64,000 nucleotides of DNA from the NCBI GenBank assembly GCA_940337035.1, contig CALNHX010007595.1, positions 1 through 64,000 on the forward strand, given 5' to 3'. Positions 55,473-64,000 of this stretch are shown here, piece after piece. Made by a program: the position numbers and the translations under genes. This stretch comes from Agriotes lineatus. Taxonomy: Eukaryota; Arthropoda; Insecta; Coleoptera; Elateridae. Position 1 is the first letter of the stretch. The number at the start of each line of letters is the position of its first letter. The notes under the pieces were generated by a model. The model made no database searches, was not told where the DNA came from, and saw nothing but the letters and a program-made list of their open reading frames with translations.

Positions 55473-55706
55473 CAGTCGTGTGCAAATAAATCTGGGACAG
55501 TGTTTTTTTCACATGCAGATTCAGTTAAGAATTTGAAGAATATTTCTATGGATTTCCTCTTATCAGAGAGAGTTACGGGTTTCAGTACCTGTTAAAGTTT
55601 AATGTAACTCTTTCTGATAGCAGGAAATCCATGGAGATATTCTTCAATTCTTAACTGAATCTGCATGTGAAAAAAACACTGTCCCAGATTTATTTGCACA
55701 CGACTG
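55473..55706. mobile_element. Mariner-type foldback MITE, 234 bp
   Basis: It starts CAGTCGTGTGCAAATAAATC and ends in the complement, with TA on both flanks (55,471-55,472; 55,707-55,708). The arms, about 100 bp each and nearly perfect, span GGGACAGTGTTTTTTTCACATG and AGGAAATCCAT. No coding. The high arm identity indicates a young copy. Confidence 0.92.
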
Positions 55707-55708
55707 TA

Positions 55709-56879
55709 CATCTATTCATGAGCTTTCCGTTTTTAATGAGAGGTTTTTAAGTTCTCCGGGCAAGAGCAGAGTTCTTACATTCGAGCAGGCTATTATTTTT
55801 ACGTGTTTGCTGCGTATTTTGCATTCCTCAGTTGTCCCCCTGATCGGAGGACTATTTTACCTCCGGTTACATTTTTAACTTTTGGAACATCATAATTTCG
55901 TAAACTATGCAATGAGAATTTTAAATTTTCTTTGATGCGATGGAGTACTTTTTTCTTGTGCATCGGTATAGAATATAGGAAGGATAAAATAGGTTGTGGG
56001 GAGGATTAAGGTTGGGACTTGACTTCTTTTCGGTACTAGAAGGTGGAAGAGAATCGAAGATTGCGTGGGCAGGGGGTCGCTTCCCTGAAGTAGACCTATC
56101 CTCGACCGGGCTCTCAGAGAAGTATCTACTTACCCATAGTTCATATAAAGAATATTCTTTATCTTCTCGAAAAGCACTTGAACATGCTTGTTAAATCTAT
56201 GTTTATAGTCATATATCATATAGCGAGCCCTAAGATAAGAAAATAGCTATTAAAGTGTTTAGAGTCTTATATAACTAGAAAAGAATAAAGAGATTACATA
56301 CTAGTCGTGATTTATAAAAATATTTACTAAACTACTTAGAAAGTGTTATCAAAATGATTACCATTGCTGCTACAACATGAGGAAGGTCGCCTTAACAGAT
56401 TAAACATGAATGACTCCGAATATTCTGCTCAGCAATGTTTGTGCAAGCAGATACTACAAAAACAACTATGAAATATTTTTATATAAAAATAAATTCCGAC
56501 TAATAATTATTTAAATGAAAACTCCATATTGCCCAGAAGGACCCATTAATAGTCGGAAGTAATAATGACAGCAGGGTGATTAAAGGGTGTACCGAAAAGA
56601 TCCTCGCTATACGTTAGCCCGATATACCCTAACACTAAAGCCGAAGATCCATGCTAACACCTAAAGCAGCACTTTCCAGAAGTTACTTGTGAAGCATTGA
56701 ATCTGCGGAAATCGAAGCTGTATTAATCGTTTTCAGTAAAAATTTCAGCAGACAATTTTAAAAAGGTAAATGATTAATTAATTTGACCAGCAAACTCATG
56801 TGTGTGTTTTTTATATGAACACAAGGCACAAAACCTGAAAATGAAAACCACATTTCAACAGAGCCAAACTTAAGTGTCT
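55709..56879. other. No gene seen
   Basis: Mixed composition; a 66-codon open frame at 55,994 has no motif. Confidence 0.4.
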
Positions 56880-58915
56880 TGCATCAGAACTATAGCAAAT
56901 GAGAATCCTGCTGGATTTTGTCAGCCCTTCCATCTGAATGTCCAGCGCATTTCAAATATAATTGATGAGATTAACTTAAAAATTTTTTTAGCCAAATTAA
57001 AATCAGTAAGTATGGATGATTTTCAGATGATCTACCACTTTACGAGATATAATTACAAGCATTGTGGTGTAAGCATTTTTCTTAAAGAAGGTAATAACAC
57101 TAGAACAATAAGCATAAATAAACACTGTCAATAACTTTATTCTGACTATTGTGCAACCCAAATTCTTTTAATTAAGTTAGGTAATAACTTATTATAGATC
57201 TTGCGTAGCTGATCCCGGCATTTTTTTTATCTAATCTCAATGATGTACTTAAGGAAATGGTTGTAAATAATAGAACAATAGTTATTGTGAATTACTTTAA
57301 TATTAATTTTATATTTAGCTCTGAGAGCCTTAGCCAGTTGACTTCTTTTCTAGAGTGTTATGGTCTAAGTTGCATAATATCTGAGTACACTAAAGTAACA
57401 TCACAGTTTTTCACCGGCATTGGTAATAGTATAACAAATATGGATCAAAATAAATTTAAATTGGGTGTGCAGTATTATCCGTGTCTATCTGGTCAATTAG
57501 AGAAATCCAAGTCAAATAATAATTTGAAACATGAAAAATCAAATATAATAGCTATTTGTGCAACAATGCGAAAAGTGGATGTTTATGCACGAGACATGAA
57601 AATTATGAAACTCAGCTTTCGGCTTTTAGCACGAGTTTGCACACAATATTTTTTTACGACCTTAAATTTACTGTTATTGAAACATAAATGTCGATTTAAC
57701 AAAGGTTTGCATTGATGACATTTATAACTTACTTTTAGTAGTGGTCGTAGAAAAAAATGATTATGCCTATCACAAATTCAGGTTGTAATAAGATGAAATA
57801 GAGATTCTCTGATGTGGATTCGGGCATATTTTATGCACCTAATTTTACAGCTAATAAAAAGGCTTGCAATCTTGTATCTGTATAAATATCTGACAATAAG
57901 CTCCTAGTAAATTGGTTTTCACTGGAACTATCACGAATGAGAGATATACTCTCGTCTGTCAAAATGATATGTAATCAGAATAACCCCCATTTTGCAAATG
58001 CATACAAATCGCTGTAAAAATACTATGAAAGATCTATTATAGAAACAAAAACGATTTTTTGTGGCAATCCTCAAATAAATCAAAATATAATTGAGGTCTC
58101 GTCAATCATTGAGTGAAATCGGGGAAAATCCTCACAGGATAGCGGCGAAGGAAAATAATGAATATTTTTATGCCATAGCCGAGAGAATTATCTCATCTTT
58201 TCTGAGTGTATCTTCAATTGTACATGGTTTGTTTAAATTTGCACCTAACTCAAGGAATATGTTTTTTCTTAGCTCTACCTACCCTACGGAAGCTTCTGAT
58301 CGAATAAATAGTTTATTGAATATTGCAGCCACAGATTACTATGATTTGAATATCAATGTCCTAAAAGAAGCAATGGAGTTTTAACTAAATCATTTTACGG
58401 AAATTATTAATGCATGTTTCTCAGAGGAGACTTTCCCATTAAGCTTTAAATTTATCTCAATAAAGGAAACTCGAGTCTGCCTGACAGTTATAGGTATATT
58501 TCCATTGAAGTTATTATTGGCAAAATTATGGAAGTTATTCTAAAAACCAGATTATCAATTTTTTCAAGGCGATCATTACTAAATCCCTTCAGTATAGTTT
58601 TCGTAAAAAACTGTCTACCATCAAGGCGTTGGAATTGTACGCGATATAGTTGAGGACAAGGTCCAAATCCAAAATAATGGTTTTCACTTAGTCCTCACAA
58701 TGTGTGACCTGAACAGGGCCTTCAACGTATTGCACAAGATCTCCTAATCCAGAAGCTCAGGCATTATCATATAGTAGGTGTCCTCCTTGAGCTTATTAGA
58801 TCTTATCTTTCTAAGAGCATGCAGATTGCAATATATGATATTGGTGCTCCATCAGATTTTAAATCCGTGACTTAAGGTGCGCCACAGGGGTTCGTTCTGA
58901 GGCCCTTTCTGCCGA
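56880..58915 (+). pseudogene. CR1/Jockey-like LINE, endonuclease and RT (broken)
   Basis: In order: endonuclease start FHLNVQRISNIIDEINLKIF (56,930); MDDFQMIYHFTRYN.KHCGVSIFL (57,015); VIVNYFNINF (57,290) with LECYGLSCIISEYTKVT; RT opening FYAIAERI, then SLPDSYRYISIEVIIGKIME (58,480) in place of NYRPISxLxxxSKIxE; MCDLNRAFNVL (58,705) in place of the usual DxSKAFD; LIRSYLSKSMQIAI; and GAPQGFVL.P at about 58,880. The reading ends right there. Many frame changes and stops. The catalytic YADD box is missing, so the 3' part is deleted or replaced. Confidence 0.85.
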
Positions 58916-59269
58916 AATCAGGATTTTTAACAAAAGATCGGGCAGTTAATATAATGCCGGTTGTTAATGTAAAATACATAGTGTTACACTCTCTGCCGGT
59001 ATTTTTCGTGAAAAGCGACGAAATTCTAACAATATGCCGTAGTGAAGGGTTTAACAAGGTCTACCGCTTTTTAATCCATCGTCATATTATGAAAGAAGGT
59101 AATTACTAAAATAAAAAATCCGTAAAGGGCACTACTCAGAACTTTCTTCGCAAGTGAATGTTGTGACACCTAACAATTGTAAAAATAAAAGGAAATTGGG
59201 GATAAAAACATTTTTCGTTCTTAATAACACTGAAGCAATAAAAGGAAACATTTGGTAATGCAAGCATAA
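58916..59269. other. No gene seen
   Basis: Unrelated sequence follows the LINE break at the RT GxPQG box. An open minus frame of 61 codons crosses the junction and is not a gene. Confidence 0.4.
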
Positions 59270-59605
59270 ACTTTCAAATAAAAAAACTTTACTGGCGGTG
59301 GGATTCGAATAATAGCACCTGTAAATGCGATTTCAACAGGTGACAGTTAGTAGCCCGCTCGTATGACGCAGAGTAAAGCCTGAGCTATGTACAAAATATT
59401 ACTTGTATCTATTCCCAGTTGAAGCAAAAATACACAAAATTTTATTTTTAAGGTGCTTGCTCTGCATTTATTAGGTCCAAAATATGCCCTTTTTCGTCAA
59501 AGGTAAAAATCTGAGCTATGTGCAGAATATTACTTTTATTTAAGTAACAGTTCTTGAGTTAAAGTAAAAATAGGCAGAATTTTATTTTTTAAGGTGCTCA
59601 CCCTG
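59270..59605 (-). repeat. SINE-like unit, copy 2, with internal head duplication
   Basis: On the minus strand it starts CAGGGTGAGCACCTTA at 59,605 as copy 1 does at 43,460. The head is repeated: GAGCAAGCACCTTAAAAAT again near 59,465. TTCGAATCCCACCGCC (59,309-59,294) is a B-box-like end. The stretch TACATAGCTCAGGCTTTACTC corresponds to the CACATAGGTCAGGCTTTACA of copy 1. Confidence 0.55.
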
Positions 59606-59759
59606 TATATATTTTGCCGAAATTTTCTCGGTTTTATGCCAGGGAGGTATATAATCCGCAAGCAGTTAGTTTTATTTTAAATTCTGTAAAAACTGCCCAT
59701 TTACACTGCATTGCTTAAAATACATATTTGTAAATAAATATGTAGGAACGAAATTCCAT
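59606..59759. other. Spacer, nothing recognised
   Basis: Short AT-rich spacer between the SINE-like unit and the leader of the next LINE. Confidence 0.4.
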
Positions 59760-61290
59760 TATTATATCGCAAAAAACACAGCCAACCTGGGTTCAAGAAT
59801 TGAACTCAGGCTGTATCTGTCACAAGCCAGTATACATCGGGGAGTGATAGAGGAGTAACACTTCTTTTAAAAAAACAAGGTTCAGCTGGCCCGGCTGATA
59901 GCACCCTGTAAGGGTTCCTTCCTAGGGAACATATGCTGCTGCCTTGCACTGAGGCGTTGATTTCGTCAAAGGCGAGGGGAAGGAAACCCTACACAAATAC
60001 TCCTGGTCCTCCAGGTTGGGGGTTAAGTATGGGCCTGCTCCTCATGTCTTGTAAAAATATAAAATTGCAAAAAATTCCAGACAAGCGCCTCGGACCAAGG
60101 ATGTAACAAATACTAGACGACTTAGGCTACGGAAACGGTTATTGAAAATGGCAACATGGAACGTATAGATCAACACAAAATGGACAGAAGTAATAAAGGA
60201 AATTGAAAAACTAGATATTGATATCATCTCACTAACTGAAACAAAGAAGAAGGGCACAGGGATTGAAGAAGTAGCAGGGTATATACACCTATAGAGGGGA
60301 GTGCCCAAGGAAGAAAGGGGTGAAAAAGGAGTCTCTCTATTAATTAAAAGAAAATAAAAAAGACATATAACAAATTACGAAGCAATAGATGAAAGAGTAA
60401 TTAAAATAAATATGAATATCTTGGAAAGAAGATTAGCAATTTTTGGAATATATGCCCCAAATGATGACGCAACAGTAGGGATAAAGGAAGCTTTTTACGA
60501 TAAAACGCAACAAATAATTAACGAAGTTGGAGAAAATAGGGAGAGTGAATAGTGATAATGTTAGGGGACTTCAACAGACGTATAGGATCTCTAAGGAAGG
60601 ACGCGGTCGTGGGAAACCCTGGAAGAACACATATTAATGATAATGGAGAAAGATTATAGACTTTTACAGAAACAATGAACTTAAGATTAGGAAGGGATTC
60701 TTTCACCACAAGGAAGTACACAAATATACATGGACCCAACCTACAAGGCAGCTAAAGCCTATTACAGATTATATTATAATAAGACAACAACCAGATTTCA
60801 ATTTAACAGATGTACGAGTACAACCTGGAGCGGAATGTGGGTCCACCCACCATTTTTACATACCAAAACATAAAACAAGCCACAATCATAAAAAAAAACA
60901 ACACGAATACAAAATGGACACAATAGAAACTCCAAGATATAACATAAAAGGATTGAAAGAAGAGAGTAACGGTTAGATCGACAATTACAAATAAGAGAGT
61001 ACAAAACGATAGAAGAATTAAATGAACATATAAAAGAGGTTATACACCAAGCAGCCAAAGAAGCACTCGGTATAACCGATAAAAGAAACAAATAGGAAAC
61101 AACATGGTGGTGAAATGACGGCATTGAAACGGAAATAAAAGCAAAAAAGTAGCATATCTGAAATGGATGAATTCAAAAAACGACGAGGACAGACAGAAGT
61201 ATGTCGAAATTTTAGAAGAACAGTGGGAAGACTAGTGACAGAACATAAAAGGAAACGGTGGGACGAAAGATGTGCAGAAGTGGAATAGTA

Positions 61291-61427
61291 TATTGTATGT
61301 TAAGAGCTGAAAGTCCATTCTTGCCGCTTGCGCATGAATATTGCTGGTTGAGGAGAAGCCGAAACCAGCAATCATGCAAAAGCGGCAAGAGAACTTTTAG
61401 CTCGAAACATACATACTATTTTTTTGA
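61291..61427. mobile_element. Foldback insertion in the LINE, about 137 bp
   Basis: Hairpin TGTATGTT..GAGCTGAAAGT..CTTGCCGCTT..GCATGA..TTGCTGGTT pairing with the complement across a 17-bp loop (GAGGAGAAGCCGA). It sits between the two halves of the LINE reading, with TATA on the left. Confidence 0.8.
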
Positions 61428-61428
61428 C

Positions 61429-61722
61429 GACTGAGCATATTCTTAAGGCGAAAATAATCATATTGCATTTTATTCAAAAAATGAATTGACAATCAATTTA
61501 AAATTACTCGCATAGTGGATGACATGTGACACGGTTAATTCAACAAATGACGGGCGTTGTCGAGACAACATTCGGACGTGCCTACCTGTTTTGCTCACGC
61601 GAAAACCCAAAACGCTCGGCGAGCGGCAAAGCGATGAAAACGCACGCTGAGCGGCGAATGCCAACTTTCTGTTGTCAAATGACAGTGAGAAAAATCTACT
61701 TTCGATGTCAGTCGTCGAAAAA
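61429..61722. mobile_element. Second TIR insertion, about 294 bp
   Basis: Terminal inverted repeat TTTTTTTGACGACTGA at the left and TCAGTCGTCGAAAAAT at the right. It holds a GC-rich interior with AACGCTCGGCGAGCGG and no coding. It directly follows the preceding foldback, and TATA occurs at its right flank, so the two may have come in one after the other or as one composite. Confidence 0.65.
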
Positions 61723-63345
61723 TGTATTTATATCGGCGGACGAAAATGTACTGAAGCGTGGAAATGTATTGATAGCCTTAGATCAGACAGAAGTAAAACA
61801 ACAATACAGATGATACCAACAAAAAAGTGGGAAGAATACTACAAGAACCTTTTAACTGTAAAAAGAACCCAATATCACGAGGTAGCAGCTAACATAGATG
61901 TACAAGGAGAGGCAATAAAGGTGGAAGTTGAAACTATAAAGCAGACAATTAAGAAAATGAAGAATAGGAAAGCAAGCGGACCAGGGGGGCAACCGAAAAA
62001 ATGACAATAATGATTACAGAATTAATTAATAGATGTCTGTTAGGCTAACCGGCTCCAGAAGAATGGAAGATTGGATTTATGTCATCCATACACAAAAAAG
62101 GAGATCGCCTAAAATGCGAAAACTGTCAAGGTATCACAGTAACACCAACGCTTAGTTGCCTATATGGGAGAATTATAACAGACATAATAGAAGAGAAATA
62201 CAAAGAAAAAGAAGCAGATGAACAAAGTGGGTTCCGTGCAGGGAGGTCATGTATGGGCAACATATTCTGCCTAACACAAATTATAGAAAAGAAACAGCAA
62301 CCCGAAGAGAACTCCATCTCCTTTTCATAGATCTCAGTAAAGAGTACGATAACGTACCAATAGAAAAGTTATGGCAAGCACTAGAACAGGCAAACCTAAA
62401 TCACACTATAATAAAAGCACTGAAAAACTTATATAAAGGATCTAATATAAGAATTAAAATAAGACAAGTATCACCAGGGTTCGACGTCTCAAAAGGACTA
62501 AAACAGTGCTGTATTTCACCGACGCTTTTCAAGATATATATAGAGCAAGCATTAAAAGAGTGGAAAATAAAGTGCAAGAGCATGGAACTTGAGATTAATA
62601 ACAACAAAATACTACACTACAATTCGCTGACGATCAGGTCCTGATTGCCCAAGATCAGTAAGACCTAGAATACATGACACGTAAGATCAAAGAGGAATAT
62701 AAGAAATGGGGATTATCAATCAACGTATCAAAGACAAAATATCTATGCATAGGAGGAAACGTCACAGTTTTGGAGAACGGAGAAACTATTGGAATATTTG
62801 TCAGATGTAAGTACTTAGGTGTAATAATAGACAAAGAAGGCCAATAAAAGAATGTGTAAGACAGGGACGAAAGACTAAACAGAATATGGTGGCATAAAGA
62901 TATCACGAGGAAAAGAAAGATGAACATCTACGATACAATAATAAAAAGCATAACGCTATATGGGGACGAAGCTTGGAATATCACAGAAGCAGATAAAAGA
63001 AAGATCACAGCAGTGGAAATTGATGCCCTTAGAAGATCGGATAGAGTAAGCAAAGATATAGAATCAGAAACGGAAGAATTAAGGAGAGGATGTATGTGAA
63101 GAAGACCATTGTAGAAACCATACAAAGAAGACAACTCACCTGGTACGCGCATGTACGAAGAATGAGAGAAAGAAAATTTCCAGAAATTGCAATGGAATGG
63201 ATACCAACTGAACGGAGGAAGAAAGGAAGACCTAGAAAATCCTGGGGAGAGGGAATAAAGAAGACGATCAGTGGAAGATATCTTCAAGAAGATCAATGCC
63301 TAAATAGCCTCGGCAGATGGTGTAATATTATACATTACAGCAGAG

Positions 63346-64000
63346 CCAGCATACAGGCTGTAGCTGTAGGAGAGTACAGCCACGTCCGCCATTTTTACTC
63401 CTCTGTCATATGCGTCACTTTGACGTTTGTCACACAATTCCATCAACGTGATGTTGGATCACAATTCAGCTGGTCGTGTGCGAGATTATATGGATGAAGT
63501 TAAAATAAAACCTTGTTTTCTATAAATGCCTTTATTAACTAGGAACAAAGTAAGTAATTACAAAAAACTCACTATAATCAAAATTGCCAAAACTAAATAA
63601 CTTTGCTGTAATTAATAAAATGTCTATCATACTTATTTACAATTTGTAATTGAAACTTCGACATTGATTGCCACCGATTGCGGACACCTGCCATGCGTTT
63701 GTAATGGTACCGATTGACCCCAAATATTAAGCAGCCGGCAAGGCGTCTGTAAGTTTTTGATTTCTTGTAAAAATTCTCGTTTTTCTTGTGTGAATATTAA
63801 CTTGCGTTTTAGTTTTAATACGATTGTATCTTCTTTAAATTTTACTCATAAACTAACTTCAATAATTTCAATTGCAGCTTCCGTTGCATGGACGGGTAGT
63901 ACTTCATTGAAATCTATGAGAAAAACCACCGGGTATTAAAAAAGATAAAAACATGTACATACTACCAATTTCATACCCTCTTTAGTGTTATTATTAGGTA
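63346..64000. other. No gene seen
   Basis: 3' flank of the LINE. Short overlapping frames without motifs. Confidence 0.4.

Larger units (their letters stand above)
60148..63310 (+). pseudogene. LINE endonuclease-reverse transcriptase (broken)
   Basis: Starts MATWNV with a stop after three more codons. Endonuclease: LDIDIISLTETKKKG (60,205), RLAIFGIYAPNDD (60,435), a broken LGDFN block (60,560) and ERLxTFTETMNLR (60,650). RT: QTIKKMKNRKASGPGG (61,940), EEWKIGFMSSIHKKGD (62,060), EQSGFRAGRSC (62,220), LLFIDLSKEYDNVPIEKLW (62,315), KGLKQCCISPTLFKIYIEQA (62,490), a frame-broken FADDQVLIAQD (62,630) and KYLGVIID. C-terminus: RRQLTWYAHVRRMRERKFPE (63,130) and RRKKGRPRKSWGEGIKK. All RT blocks are recognisable but the frames are interrupted about ten times. 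Confidence 0.85.
59760..63345 (+). mobile_element. RTE-like LINE, near full length, decayed
   Basis: A GC-richer leader (59,760-60,145, with GTCCTCCAGGTTGGGGGTTA) precedes a single ORF coding for endonuclease and RT. The copy is cut at about 61,290-61,722 by two short inverted-repeat elements, after which the reading resumes. Stops and frameshifts are numerous but the gene order is complete up to the C-terminal GRP motif at about 63,225. The clade (RTE, L1-like or other) is inferred only from block spacing and is uncertain. Confidence 0.85.

Noticed and set aside
55994..56194. 66-codon plus-strand open frame
   Set aside because: No motif, no splice or start context, isolated in non-coding DNA.

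Overview
The window looks like non-coding, transposon-rich DNA from an arthropod, most likely an insect. It is AT-rich, shows no operons, has introns with GT/AG splice sites and a C2H2 zinc-finger gene of the TGEKPY-linker type, and contains many transposon families common in beetles, hemipterans and other insects. The species is not determined. Apart from one zinc-finger gene and a possible degraded host gene, almost everything recognisable is mobile DNA in various states of decay.

Layout. 1-4,380: hammerhead-like repeat, a 1.1-kb Tigger/pogo-type non-autonomous element (1703-2810), otherwise AT-rich. 4,380-7,319: decayed R1-like LINE (minus), with gag-like ORF1 and EN/RT ORF2. 8.5-11.2 kb: exon-like open stretches on the minus strand that I cannot name. 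13,409-16,151: a nearly intact PIF/Harbinger transposon with TIRs and a 3-bp AAT duplication, whose two genes run on opposite strands with each gene's second exon inside the other's intron. 16,260-18,125: a 19-finger C2H2 gene whose centre was expanded by 168-bp two-finger units. 19.4-26.8 kb: remains of two Ty3/gypsy elements and a 577-bp perfect-arm foldback element carrying hammerhead-like motifs. 27.6-30.7 kb: a Mutator-like transposase followed by a YqaJ-type nuclease (minus), broken by frameshifts. 33.15-36.59 kb: a DUF7869-like, probably transposase-derived gene flanked by short inverted repeats. 36.6-37.1 kb: LINE fragment. 37.7-43.8 kb: a run of MITEs, foldbacks, a 508-bp tandem repeat and a SINE-like unit. 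43.9-45.2 kb: internally deleted LTR retrotransposon. 46.1-46.6 kb: Crypton-type tyrosine recombinase relic. 47-50 kb: three LINE fragments, a MADF relic and two MITEs. 50.3-50.8 kb: LTR-element pol-like fragment. 54.3-63.3 kb: three further LINEs, the last near full length but split by two short TIR elements, plus a foldback MITE and another SINE-like copy.

No tRNA, rRNA or CRISPR locus was seen. The transposons do not cooperate as a pathway. The functional units that may still work are the zinc-finger gene and, after very few changes, the Harbinger element that sits in its presumed 5' intron. Repeat nesting gives relative ages: MITEs at 49,592 and 61,29x cut LINEs, the foldback at 25,517 cuts a gypsy gag, and the 41,619 element cuts the tandem array.
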